IMG/VR virus record: IMGVR_UViG_3300044568_003751
Coordinates: 25,312 to 89,311 of that record
Strand: one strand, 5' to 3'
Length of the DNA stretch: 64,000 bases
Origin: a virus
Positions 48,346 through 55,954 of this stretch are shown piece after piece. The position numbers and the translations under genes were made by a program. Below the pieces are notes generated by a model, which worked only from the letters and a program-made list of their open reading frames with translations, was not told the origin of the DNA and did not search any database. The first letter of the stretch is position 1. Every line of letters begins with the position of its first letter.

Positions 48346-48349
48346 CGAA

Positions 48350-48424
48350 TGGTGCCTTGGGAGGGAATTGAACCCCCACTCAAGCGATTATGAGTCGCCT
48401 GCTTTACCATTAAGCTACCAAGGC
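48350..48424 (-). tRNA. tRNA-Ile2(CAU, lysidine type)
   Basis: Acceptor GCCTTGG/CCAAGGC, anticodon arm GGCGA-CTCATAA-TCGCT as in tRNA-Ile2, so C34 is probably modified by host TilS to read AUA. CCA encoded. Confidence 0.82.
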
Positions 48425-48432
48425 ACGTTTTT

Positions 48433-48461
48433 ATTATAACAGGAACGTTATTTAGTCGCAA
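48433..48461 (-). promoter_or_regulatory. Promoter of the tRNA-Ile2/tRNA-Arg pair
   Basis: TTGCGA, 17 nt, TATAAT, 8 nt before the tRNA; overlaps the end of the 126-aa gene. Confidence 0.62.
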
Positions 48462-48828
48462 CAGTGCCGTCTGCCAAGTGGTCCTGTTTGATTTCCCGCA
48501 CAGGATGCCCTAAGATAGTGGCAATGTAGTTTTTATAAACAATTCGTTTGTTGTTGAAATCACGAATTGCAATAGCACGACGACCGATCTCTTGTAGGCT
48601 CAACATCTGCTCTACCCCAGATTTCAGTTGCCATTCCAAGTCCCAGATAGCATGATGGATGTCAGTCATTGCTTGAATGTTTGCATCTAGTTCTGCGCTT
48701 TGTGGCAGTTGACGATATCGTTCTTCATACCAATCAAGTTCAATTTGGTTTGCGCCCTGAGTGCGAGCGTGTTTTACTCTAGCAATGCACAAGCGATCGA
48801 TGAGTTCTAGTACAGGAAGAAATTCCAT
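48448..48828 (-). CDS. Conserved phage protein, 126 aa
   Basis: Helical; IDRLCIARVKHARTQGANQ, ELDWYEERY and LSLQEIGRRAIAIRDFNNKR suggest a three-helix bundle. I recall related proteins in T4-like phages. Own promoter. Confidence 0.7.
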   Translation of the reverse strand: MEFLPVLELIDRLCIARVKHARTQGANQIELDWYEERYRQLPQSAELDANIQAMTDIHHAIWDLEWQLKSGVEQMLSLQEIGRRAIAIRDFNNKRIVYKNYIATILGHPVREIKQDHLADGTVATK

Positions 48829-48849
48829 ATTTGCCTTATGTAAACACGT

Positions 48850-48878
48850 ATTATATGATATTTCTAAGTATTTGTCAA
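48850..48878 (-). promoter_or_regulatory. Sigma70-type promoter
   Basis: TTGACA, 17 nt, TATAAT; 21 nt before the ATG at 48828. Confidence 0.78.
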
Positions 48879-49183
48879 GCCTTGTGCCAAACTATATCTG
48901 ATTTTACTTCTAAACTTTCGTTGCCGTCGTATTCGTTTATGATGAATTCAGTACCTTCAGGAAGCCATTGAATTTCTAAATCTCTCATGCCACCATCATA
49001 GATATCTGGGTACTTGAGTTTGACATAGACCTCTAATTCTTCCCACCGGTTGTGTTCTACAAATTCTACAATGGCAGGATCAAACAGGATTTCTTCGTGT
49101 TCAGCATTCCAAGTTGACCAGCCGGCACCATGTCCTGGCGATACCAGTACTGCTACTTGGCCATCACGGACGAGTTTGTTCAT
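48875..49183 (-). CDS. Conserved protein, 102 aa
   Basis: ATG 49183 (MNKLVRDGQVAVLVSPGHG), overlapping the upstream stop by 4 bp. GAGWSTWNAE, ILFDPAIVEF and WLPEGTEFIINEYDG are recognisable conserved blocks of an uncharacterised family found in phages and bacteria. Confidence 0.72.
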   Translation of the reverse strand: MNKLVRDGQVAVLVSPGHGAGWSTWNAEHEEILFDPAIVEFVEHNRWEELEVYVKLKYPDIYDGGMRDLEIQWLPEGTEFIINEYDGNESLEVKSDIVWHKA

Positions 49184-49449
49184 TTCAAGTCGCCTCGGAG
49201 GGTGTGCCAAACCACAGGATCACATCCAAGATAGATGCGGTATTTCACATTGTTGCGCCAGCGTGTGAATTCGTTGATCCGGCGTTCTACAAAGTTAAAC
49301 ATTGAGTCACGAAACCAAAAAGGATTCAATATGGCCGCAATCATGGCCACAGCCAGGGGTGGCATAAGAATTACTACAGTGAACCAATGGAACGCCATGG
49401 CACGATAGAATCGGCCACCCGCAGGTGTTAGTGTAATTTCTTTGTTCAT
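49180..49449 (-). CDS. Membrane protein, 89 aa
   Basis: ATG 49449 (ATGA overlap). One strong span, FHWFTVVILMPPLAVAMIAAI, then a polar C-terminal half (RINEFTRWRNNVKYRIYLG). Function unknown. Confidence 0.65.
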   Translation of the reverse strand: MNKEITLTPAGGRFYRAMAFHWFTVVILMPPLAVAMIAAILNPFWFRDSMFNFVERRINEFTRWRNNVKYRIYLGCDPVVWHTLRGDLK

Positions 49450-49643
49450 TGCTGTACCTTTCTGCATTCAAACACGCCTGGGAACATTTTTTGTTCACGT
49501 ACCAATTGATCCATATATGTGACCATGGAAGTCCGGGTCTTTTCACAGTCCGCTATTTCTCTAAACTGACTCATGCGTTCTATGTGAAAGCCTGGAATAC
49601 CGGCCTTGGTCACAACCAAAAATGTAAATATTAATTCGTACAT
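49446..49643 (-). CDS. Small exported or anchored protein, 65 aa
   Basis: Hydrophobic N-terminus MYELIFTFLVVTKAGIPG then a soluble part with two Cys (DCEKTRTSM, FECRKVQQ), a pattern of small periplasmic proteins. Unknown function. Confidence 0.58.
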   Translation of the reverse strand: MYELIFTFLVVTKAGIPGFHIERMSQFREIADCEKTRTSMVTYMDQLVREQKMFPGVFECRKVQQ

Positions 49644-49867
49644 GGTTCAAATCCTAAATTGTTTGCGTATTCTCGAATAGACGTTGCTGAGTTAAGGCCG
49701 TCCTCATCTGTGAACACAGGATCATTGGTATGAGTATACCCATCCAAGAATGAGATAAACCAAGAGGGCTGACCATAACTTGAGCAAGGTGTGGCCTGTC
49801 CTATTCGACGACCATTCACATAAGGTGGCCGATCAATGCTGACGAGATACTGACTAATCTGGTTCAT
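49631..49867 (-). CDS. Small phage protein, 78 aa
   Basis: Unknown. Contains FISFLDGYTHTNDPVF and NSATSIREYANNLGFEP. Overlaps neighbours by 4 and 13 bp. Confidence 0.62.
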   Translation of the reverse strand: MNQISQYLVSIDRPPYVNGRRIGQATPCSSYGQPSWFISFLDGYTHTNDPVFTDEDGLNSATSIREYANNLGFEPCTN

Positions 49868-50163
49868 TCTTCAACTCCAAAATGTTTCTCTATCCTGCTA
49901 ACAATGGTAGAACCTACACCATCATATTCATCAGCAATACCAACACATTCGCGAACAATCAACTCGGCAAACTTTTCTGTGGCTTCGTGTGAATTTCCTA
50001 CCCGGCTAGTAGGACCTAACAGTCCAGCCTTTTCGGCAAGTTGTCCAATTCGTTTGTTCATTTTAGGTTTGAGTCGAGGAGCATATGGCCCTTTACTACA
50101 AACATGAGCAACATCAAAGTCTGGATAAGTGTCTCCGCAAAAATTGCATGTAATTTGTTTCAT
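49864..50163 (-). CDS. Zinc-finger small phage protein, 99 aa
   Basis: N-terminal CNFC...HVC zinc-like motif, then MNKRIGQLAEKAGLLG and FAELIVRECVGIADEYDG, the family motif shared with 19933-20160 and 50160-50405. Function unknown. Confidence 0.68.
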   Translation of the reverse strand: MKQITCNFCGDTYPDFDVAHVCSKGPYAPRLKPKMNKRIGQLAEKAGLLGPTSRVGNSHEATEKFAELIVRECVGIADEYDGVGSTIVSRIEKHFGVEE

Positions 50164-50405
50164 AGTTCAACCTCGTAGTTCTTTTTGATGTGCTTGGCAA
50201 TAGTATAGCCTTGTCCCAGTGTAAGCCCATCAAACCGGTAGGCAGTATCAGCACAGTCGCGGATCAACAATTCAGCAAAGTGTTTCACAAACCGCTCCAA
50301 GTCCGCAGGCGTCATGGTGCTCCAAGTTTCCTTGAACTTGTCGTCCAGCGTCTGTGCCATCAGTTGTTTGATACGCTTGTTCACTGCGATCTCCGCTTCA
50401 TCCAT
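50160..50405 (-). CDS. Small conserved phage protein, 81 aa
   Basis: ATG 50405 (MDEAEIAVNKRI). FAELLIRDCADTAYRFDG is the motif of the small family above. Helical. Overlaps the 67-aa gene by 25 bp. Confidence 0.65.
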   Translation of the reverse strand: MDEAEIAVNKRIKQLMAQTLDDKFKETWSTMTPADLERFVKHFAELLIRDCADTAYRFDGLTLGQGYTIAKHIKKNYEVEL

Positions 50406-50584
50406 GTGTAGTCTACCCCGTCTGGACACTTGCCATTCTTGATACTGTCAGCGCCAAACACACCCACAATCTCCATGCCATTGCCTGTGATAGTAACAAA
50501 CTCGCCCAACGCCCGGGCATACGCCATGGCTAGATCTAAAGATTCAAAATCTTGTTGTTGAGTCGGGCTTGCTACATTATACAT
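50381..50584 (-). CDS. Small protein, 67 aa
   Basis: Unknown; compact alpha/beta domain (FVTITGNGMEIVGVFGADSI). One base from the next gene upstream. Confidence 0.62.
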   Translation of the reverse strand: MYNVASPTQQQDFESLDLAMAYARALGEFVTITGNGMEIVGVFGADSIKNGKCPDGVDYTWMKRRSQ

Positions 50585-50767
50585 TCAATCCATTAGACTG
50601 TAAAGTCTATCTTCCCAATAAAATTCATAACTTTGGCATTGTTCGGCAATCTTGCCCACAAGGCTGGCACGTTGTAAATAGGTTCTACTTGTTTTTGCCG
50701 CTTCTAATTTGGCAATCAGCGCATCAATGTCTGCATTCATACGCTCGTCAAGTGGTGTTAGTCTCAT
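50585..50767 (-). CDS. Small helical protein, 60 aa
   Basis: ATG 50767 (MRLTPLDERMNADIDALIAK); coiled-coil-like N-terminal half. Function unknown. Confidence 0.6.
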   Translation of the reverse strand: MRLTPLDERMNADIDALIAKLEAAKTSRTYLQRASLVGKIAEQCQSYEFYWEDRLYSLMD

Positions 50768-50778
50768 ATGTTTTCTCT

Positions 50779-50850
50779 TTACATGTATCGGTTGATGAAC
50801 CAAACTTTGATCACAAAGGTAACGGCCAGGAATAAGAACATTTCAATCAT
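50779..50850 (-). CDS. Micro membrane peptide, 23 aa
   Basis: ATG 50850 with AAGGAAA upstream; encodes MIEMFLFLAVTFVIKVWFIN..., a single hydrophobic span. Position between genes and good ribosome site support it. Confidence 0.5.
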   Translation of the reverse strand: MIEMFLFLAVTFVIKVWFINRYM

Positions 50851-50859
50851 ACAATTTCC

Positions 50860-51207
50860 TTAATCTAATCGGCTACCAGCGTAGGCAGAGAAGCCGTATC
50901 GCTTGAAAACATCAGCCGCCGCTTGGGCACCTGCTTCCAGGGTGTCTACGTTTTGCACGTACATGTTGGATGGATTCCAGATTTGGAAAGCACCTGTGTG
51001 ACTCTTGCTCACGCCTGCTTCTTTGAGAGCACGGCCCAGTTTGGTATTGCCTCGAACACCAAAGATATCAACCCAGGCAAAGCCACAGGCAAACTGATCT
51101 TTTCCGCCAAGTTTTTCTTGGAAGAAACGTTCAGCGGCTTCACGAGCGGCTGACTTGGCTTCGGCCACGATTGTGTCTACTTTGACACCGTTTAGTGTTA
51201 CTGTCAT
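50860..51207 (-). CDS. Conserved phage protein, 115 aa
   Basis: CGFAWVDIFGVRGNTKLGRA, SKSHTGAFQIWNPSNM and VFKRYGFSAYAGSRLD. Related proteins are common in T4-like phages and unassigned as I recall. AAGGAG site and a duplicated promoter upstream. Confidence 0.75.
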   Translation of the reverse strand: MTVTLNGVKVDTIVAEAKSAAREAAERFFQEKLGGKDQFACGFAWVDIFGVRGNTKLGRALKEAGVSKSHTGAFQIWNPSNMYVQNVDTLEAGAQAAADVFKRYGFSAYAGSRLD

Positions 51208-51237
51208 GGAGGGCTCCTTTTTAGTTTCTATACAAGT

Positions 51238-51266
51238 ATTATAGCAAATGGGTAATTATTGGTCAA
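51238..51266 (-). promoter_or_regulatory. Sigma70-type promoter (copy B of a duplicated promoter)
   Basis: Identical to 25184-25212 across both boxes and the 17-nt spacer. Confidence 0.82.
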
Positions 51267-51603
51267 CCGCTTTTGTACGCACATCTGTGTTGAGTGCAGG
51301 TGTATACTTTCGTATTAGTTCACGCTCTAGTGTGTGCGCTTCAGTCTTGCCACGCACCGTGTCAACAATCGCAAAATTCACAGCCGACTCACCAGCGGCA
51401 CGAATTGCTTCGTACAGACGCCATGATTTGTCTTCTGTGCGTGAGCGATAGATGTGCTTGTTGATGCGTGAGCGCAGGCTCATGGTGATGGTGCGTTGAG
51501 TTTTTGCTGTAACACCAATGTAGTACTCCAGGCCAATTTGGATGAAGTAAACAATGTGTGTACGGTCCACTCGTTTTTTGCGTGATTGCTTTTTAAGTTC
51601 CAT
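51256..51603 (-). CDS. GIY-YIG-like endonuclease domain protein
   Basis: 115 aa from ATG 51603. [18 protein letters not shown] near 15-32 matches the VY...YYIG pair of GIY-YIG nucleases. [16 protein letters not shown] near 92-107 carries the catalytic-type Glu and Asn. Very basic N-terminus. ATG 6 nt after TATAAT, so leaderless. May cut DNA as a free-standing endonuclease. Confidence 0.72.
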   Translation of the reverse strand: MELKKQSRKKRVDRTHIVYFIQIGLEYYIGVTAKTQRTITMSLRSRINKHIYRSRTEDKSWRLYEAIRAAGESAVNFAIVDTVRGKTEAHTLERELIRKYTPALNTDVRTKAVDQ

Positions 51604-51609
51604 ACAAGT

Positions 51610-51638
51610 ATTATAACCGAAACTGCTTTTTTGGTCAA
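51610..51638 (-). promoter_or_regulatory. Sigma70-type promoter, leaderless output
   Basis: TTGACC, 17 nt, TATAAT; 6 nt to the ATG of the GIY-YIG-like gene. Confidence 0.8.
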
Positions 51639-51704
51639 CCGAAATCAACTACTACAAAAGTACTAGTTTTTGCGAGATCAAAAAGTAATACTTTGGTTTA
51701 CGGT

Positions 51705-52064
51705 TTATGTACGATCCAAATAACGCAAAAACTTTTCCAGGTCGCCATACATGGCATACATGATGGCCTGCTGACTGCCGAATATGATTAGTTTGGGAAT
51801 TTTACCCACCTTTAGATAGTAGGGACAATCAAGTTTTCGGTTCAAGGTCATAAGCAAACTGGGACTCAACACTTTTGTAAAATCAAATTCATATTGTTCA
51901 ATTGACAAAAATTTAAAAGCATCATATCCAGATATGCTCAATCTTAATCCACCATCGTCACGTGGATCTTGCCACCATGCTTTGAGCGCCAGTTCAACGC
52001 CAAGCCGGTCATCTGCTGGCAGTTGATTTAACAGTTGTTGAGTAAGTTGTTGTTTATCGAGCAT
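51705..52064 (-). CDS. Conserved phage protein, 119 aa
   Basis: Unknown; FEFDFTKVLSPSLLMTL-type middle part and KIPKLIIFGSQQAIMYAMYG near the C-terminus. Overlaps the upstream gene by 11 bp. Confidence 0.68.
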   Translation of the reverse strand: MLDKQQLTQQLLNQLPADDRLGVELALKAWWQDPRDDGGLRLSISGYDAFKFLSIEQYEFDFTKVLSPSLLMTLNRKLDCPYYLKVGKIPKLIIFGSQQAIMYAMYGDLEKFLRYLDRT

Positions 52065-52350
52065 CGGGGTATACTTGCGCCCCCTGCGTCAAGAGTACAA
52101 CTGTGAACTTGTCGGTCTTGAATTGTGTGTTGAGTTTACGTGCCAAGTTCTTGGCATGACCGGGATTGGAGAATGAAACCTTCTTGTATTTAGGACCTGG
52201 ATATTGTGTGAGCATGTTGGAGGTTTTCAAGTTGATAGGCTTGGTATCATAAAAAACTGCCCACACTCCATCAGAGGCCAACACTTGTTCGGTCTTGTAA
52301 GTTGCTTTGTCAGTGGATTCGATCAACACATTCGGCTTGGGTCTTGACAT
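52054..52350 (-). CDS. Conserved phage protein, 98 aa
   Basis: ATG 52350 (second of two ATG, GGAG 6 nt upstream). GVWAVFYDTKPINLKTSN and FSNPGHAKNLARKLN resemble conserved blocks of T4-like phage proteins. Function unknown. Preceded by a CGTAGTTT/AAACTACG inverted repeat. Confidence 0.7.
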   Translation of the reverse strand: MSRPKPNVLIESTDKATYKTEQVLASDGVWAVFYDTKPINLKTSNMLTQYPGPKYKKVSFSNPGHAKNLARKLNTQFKTDKFTVVLLTQGAQVYPDAR

Positions 52351-52381
52351 CATTATCTCCGTAGTTTATTTATCTCAAAAA

Positions 52382-52597
52382 CTACGTGGTTTTGAAACTC
52401 CCACCACTCAATTCTACTGTGACTTTTTCTTCTCGGGCCTGGATAGTTTGGCCACGCATGCCTTCCAAAGTCAGTAATAGTTTTGTAATATCACCGTGCA
52501 AGTCTTTGGCATCACGCAAATTCATGGTCAAGTCACGTTGACCACGGCTTTCTGCGGCCTTGATAGCATCAACAAAACGGTTGATATGTAAACTCAT
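52382..52597 (-). CDS. Small phage protein, 71 aa
   Basis: Helical, with DAIKAAESRGQRDLTMNLRD and LLLTLEGMRG; similar short proteins are known to me from T4-like phages. Start in an ATGA overlap. Confidence 0.68.
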   Translation of the reverse strand: MSLHINRFVDAIKAAESRGQRDLTMNLRDAKDLHGDITKLLLTLEGMRGQTIQAREEKVTVELSGGSFKTT

Positions 52598-52950
52598 TTT
52601 ACAAACTGTTCTAGCTCAGGTGGTTCCCAGCCCAGAGGCTTGAGTACTTTGCCATCTTCACGCTTGCGAACCTTGCCAGTTTCACTATCGATTTTAGCAA
52701 AGTTTGTTTTCATAACTTCCTTCCAAGCACCTTCGGCGTCAGCACCGAGACTATGGATAGCACCCACAGTGACCACAAGGATATCAATCAATGCATCAAG
52801 ATCATCCACTTTGGTTGTGCTGGCCACCAATTCGTTGAATTCTTCACTGATGAGATTACAATACAGTTGGTATTGCTCCTCATTGAACTCGCCCACTGTC
52901 TGATCACAGGCTCGCATGAATTTTTCTTGATCTCTAAAGGGATTTGACAT
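52594..52950 (-). CDS. MazG-like nucleotide pyrophosphohydrolase
   Basis: 118 aa. EEFNELVAS near 36-44 and DLDALIDILVVTVGAI near 49-64 supply the ExxE...D(xx)D metal sites of all-alpha NTP pyrophosphohydrolases. The C-terminus NFAKIDSETGKVRKREDG and KPLGWEPP is typical of the phage type. May lower (p)ppGpp or clean nucleotide pools. Confidence 0.82.
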   Translation of the reverse strand: MSNPFRDQEKFMRACDQTVGEFNEEQYQLYCNLISEEFNELVASTTKVDDLDALIDILVVTVGAIHSLGADAEGAWKEVMKTNFAKIDSETGKVRKREDGKVLKPLGWEPPELEQFVK

Positions 52951-53383
52951 TTGCTTCTTCTTTGCTATTAAACGGACCTTGGTAATCGTATCGTTCCAAG
53001 GAGATGAGTTTTGGATGTTGAATCATTTTCCACTTGCGATGTTGTCGCACTCGATACCAACCAGCCGCAAACCATGACTTGGATTTTGTGTCTCTAGTGA
53101 ACAAGGGCAAACGGCGTTTGACGTCCCATAGAGGATTGTATACCATACCTTCCACGTTGTGACCATACACTACGTTTGCCGGCGCAGGTGTGGCTTTTTC
53201 TGGTGGCTCAAACTCAATGTTCACAGCCTCTCGAGCCATTTTGACTGTTTTGTAACTGGCCACACTGTCATGAATTTTTATGGTACAGTTACCGTTTTCG
53301 GTGACTTCAAGTTGGCCAATCTTGCGATTATCCTTCTTGAGTATCCAATATTGATTTTCTAATACTGGTTTGGCTAATATCAT
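52934..53383 (-). CDS. Conserved phage protein, 149 aa
   Basis: GGAG 7 nt before ATG 53383. LFTRDTKSKSWFAAGWYRV and ISLERYDYQGPF are blocks I recall from T4-like phages. Basic, no function. Overlaps the exonuclease gene by 56 bp. Confidence 0.72.
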   Translation of the reverse strand: MILAKPVLENQYWILKKDNRKIGQLEVTENGNCTIKIHDSVASYKTVKMAREAVNIEFEPPEKATPAPANVVYGHNVEGMVYNPLWDVKRRLPLFTRDTKSKSWFAAGWYRVRQHRKWKMIQHPKLISLERYDYQGPFNSKEEANVKSL

Positions 53384-54377
53384 CTAATACTCCTTTGTAT
53401 GTTTCGTTCATCCAGCGACTCACTTGATCTGCACTGTCACTGAGTTTGGTCAACTCGTACTTGCCACAGAATTTTAGGAAGTGTGCACCTACCATGCCCA
53501 CATCCTTGTGACTGATCTGTTCACGAATACAACCATCCACAACTGCTTTGACATTGTCTGGCTGTGCTGTGAGATCAATCAAGGTACAGTTACGTTCATA
53601 GTCGTCTAACACACGGTGTTCGTCACCGTTGTGGTCGGTCCAACGTTGCAGCATGAGATTGTTCCAAGAGTAGCCTTTTTTGTCTCTGTCTCCAAAGGCC
53701 TCACGGAGACCAACTTTATTCTTTGTGCCTTTCTCACGTACTCCAGGATACGCACTGAATACGTTGTCTGAGGTGTCGCCACGCATGCACTTCTCAAATA
53801 GCAACCAGGCTGGATCCGGGATCGTTTTTGGCTGTTTAGTTTTCTTATCATTGACACGGTTACCTTTAGCATCGAATATGCCCTCCAGGGTTAGTAGTTC
53901 ATCTGTGATACCATTGTATTGCGTGACGTTGTCGGCCAACAACTGCACGAAATCAGTGTCTGAGCTCACAATTGTGTGTTCATCTTGGGGGTGTAAAGAG
54001 ATCCAACGTGCTATGATATCATCTGCTTCGGCAGTGGCACAACGGATCACACTACAATTTGTTTTTGTAGACAAGTATTTAGTCAGTTCATCATAGGTTT
54101 CCCAAAACAGTTTATCTTCTTCTGCTTCTGTTTCTGTCATTGCCCCACGTGCCACAGCACGGTTAGCCTTGTAGGGTTTGTAGTGATCTTTGCGCCAGCT
54201 TCGACCCTCCAGTGCAAAAACCACATGGTCTGCTTGAAAACGCTTTGCCACTTTGTTTGCAGCCATGATTGTAACATGCAGGGCAAAGCCCAATTTGGTC
54301 CATGTGTCACTGGCACGGTGTGCTGAGTGCCGGGCACGGAAAAACATGTTGGCTGTATCAATCAGTAGGTATTTCAT
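53328..54377 (-). CDS. rnh: T4 RNase H-type 5'-3' exonuclease (FEN/PIN fold)
   Basis: 349 aa. LIDTANMFFRARH near 5-17, HVVFALEGRSWRKDHYKPYK near 55-74, EADDIIARW near 118-126 and SSDTDFVQLL near 138-147 supply the acidic two-metal site. MRGDTSDNVFSAYPGVREKG near 214-233 is the helix-hairpin-helix region. Removes RNA primers and flaps during replication. A core T4-like replication gene. Confidence 0.9.
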   Translation of the reverse strand: MKYLLIDTANMFFRARHSAHRASDTWTKLGFALHVTIMAANKVAKRFQADHVVFALEGRSWRKDHYKPYKANRAVARGAMTETEAEEDKLFWETYDELTKYLSTKTNCSVIRCATAEADDIIARWISLHPQDEHTIVSSDTDFVQLLADNVTQYNGITDELLTLEGIFDAKGNRVNDKKTKQPKTIPDPAWLLFEKCMRGDTSDNVFSAYPGVREKGTKNKVGLREAFGDRDKKGYSWNNLMLQRWTDHNGDEHRVLDDYERNCTLIDLTAQPDNVKAVVDGCIREQISHKDVGMVGAHFLKFCGKYELTKLSDSADQVSRWMNETYKGVLDDISQTSIRKSILDTQEG

Positions 54378-55083
54378 TAGTCACAATCAAGTTGTTATCG
54401 TAAATATATTGTAACACATGTTCAGCCCAAAAGCAATGGGCACTGTGCCCAAAATGCCAACTATCGGGGTTGACCGTTTTGAATCCGTTGTTTCTTAGCA
54501 CTGAATCGTAAGTTTGGTCAGGATCGTATGGTGCAATGTAGCATTGACTCCAGTCACGATTTTGGGAGATTTTACCAAAATGACTATTGCCATTAAACAT
54601 CACATGCTGCACCTGGTTAAGTTTGAGTTCGTTATGGAACTGCCAAATCTCGTCATGTGCTTGTTGTTCAACTTCGTCCCAGTTGATCGTGGACATAAAA
54701 TTTTTGTAACGTTCGGCAAAAACGTGCGGTACACTATCTATGCCACTGGCGTTGACTTGATACCATGTGCCTTCGTGAAACCATTCTTGTCGTTCCCACG
54801 TGGACCATTGCAGTATCACAAAAACATCCTTGAGATCAGTCTGTTCATGTAACCAAGATCTTGTGGTACGAATAACACGGGCATTTGACCCACCAGCCTG
54901 TGCGTCAAGGTACAGTATGGCATTGAGACTGTTGGCTATTTCACAGCCAAAACTCACACGTTCGTTGTCTGGATGCGGCTGTTGCCCCAAGCCATAATAT
55001 AATCCATCATCCTCTGCCCATGAATATGTATTTACTGCTTCTGCGGCCGCGGCATGACTATCACCATTAACATACAATATCAT
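54358..55083 (-). CDS. SGNH/GDSL-like hydrolase
   Basis: 241 aa. GDSHAAA near 7-13 holds the nucleophile-type Ser. HFGHSAH near 215 may supply the distal catalytic His. Related SGNH proteins occur in marine T4-like phages, possibly deacylating glycans. Overlaps neighbours by 20 and 4 bp. Confidence 0.7.
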   Translation of the reverse strand: MILYVNGDSHAAAAEAVNTYSWAEDDGLYYGLGQQPHPDNERVSFGCEIANSLNAILYLDAQAGGSNARVIRTTRSWLHEQTDLKDVFVILQWSTWERQEWFHEGTWYQVNASGIDSVPHVFAERYKNFMSTINWDEVEQQAHDEIWQFHNELKLNQVQHVMFNGNSHFGKISQNRDWSQCYIAPYDPDQTYDSVLRNNGFKTVNPDSWHFGHSAHCFWAEHVLQYIYDNNLIVTNEIPTD

Positions 55084-55556
55084 TTTTGTAATAGTACTTT
55101 TTCAGTCTCTGCTGCCACCACACGTTTGCGCAGGCTTGAACTGGAGAACGAGTGATCTCTACCATTAAACACTAGTTCAATGCCACGCATGCCACATTCT
55201 TCCATACCAGAGAAGTTTAGATGTTGATATTCCACACCTAACACACGAACATCCACAGGCAGGATCAACAACAAGTCACGAAGATCTTGTTCGGTTTGGT
55301 ATACAACAACTTCATCAACGTAACGGCAGGCGGCCAACTGTATCTGTCGCTCCACAATAGATTGTATAGGGCGATTCTTAGTCTCGGGTCTATCGATAGT
55401 TGGGTCTGTCTGGAGCCCGCAGATCAGGTAGTCACAATGATTCTTGGCCTCGCTGAGCATAGCAATGTGGCCCGCGTGGAGCATGTCAAAGGTTGAAAAA
55501 GTGATGCCAATTTTCTTCCCGTCTTGTTTGAGTTGTTTAATGTGATTGAAAATCAT
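55080..55556 (-). CDS. Cytidylyltransferase-like nucleotidyltransferase
   Basis: 158 aa. ITFSTFDMLHAGHIAML near 18-34 carries the HxGH signature of the CTP-transferase-like fold, and FSSSSLRKRV near 136-145 matches the SSSxLR end motif. Activates a sugar- or polyol-phosphate with CTP or ATP. ATGA overlaps both sides. Confidence 0.88.
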   Translation of the reverse strand: MIFNHIKQLKQDGKKIGITFSTFDMLHAGHIAMLSEAKNHCDYLICGLQTDPTIDRPETKNRPIQSIVERQIQLAACRYVDEVVVYQTEQDLRDLLLILPVDVRVLGVEYQHLNFSGMEECGMRGIELVFNGRDHSFSSSSLRKRVVAAETEKVLLQK

Positions 55557-55954
55557 GATACTTCAGTTCTTCCGCCGCCGATGTCTCTAGTGTTGACATA
55601 CTGTCCAACACCTTTGATTATGGCCTGTTCTTGTTCCCAGGTTTCCATTACCACATGTCTGCACACATTTTGAAACCAACGATCCACTATGTCAGCATCC
55701 ACATCATCGGGTTTCATCATGTAGCCGGCTTTGACCAGGCGTGCCACAAAGATTTCATTCCAGTCTAATTCAAACGCACCCTGGTGCAGATTGTCAGGAT
55801 CGATATCCATACGTACCATTGCCACATATGGCTCGTTCTTTTCTGTGGCAATTTCTTTTTCAGTCTTGACTGGTGCCTTGACCTTTGGTTCTTTTGCAGT
55901 TTTGGGCTCTACTTCGGCCTTGGTTTTTTTCTTGAACCAATCAAATATTGCCAT
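55553..55954 (-). CDS. Conserved phage protein, 133 aa
   Basis: ATG 55954 shares a base with the queE stop. MAIFDWFKKKTKAEVEPK, a Lys/Pro linker, then GAFELDWNEIFVARLVKAG and VDRWFQNVCRHVV. A domain of this kind occurs in T4-like phages as I recall. Function unknown. Confidence 0.7.
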   Translation of the reverse strand: MAIFDWFKKKTKAEVEPKTAKEPKVKAPVKTEKEIATEKNEPYVAMVRMDIDPDNLHQGAFELDWNEIFVARLVKAGYMMKPDDVDADIVDRWFQNVCRHVVMETWEQEQAIIKGVGQYVNTRDIGGGRTEVS

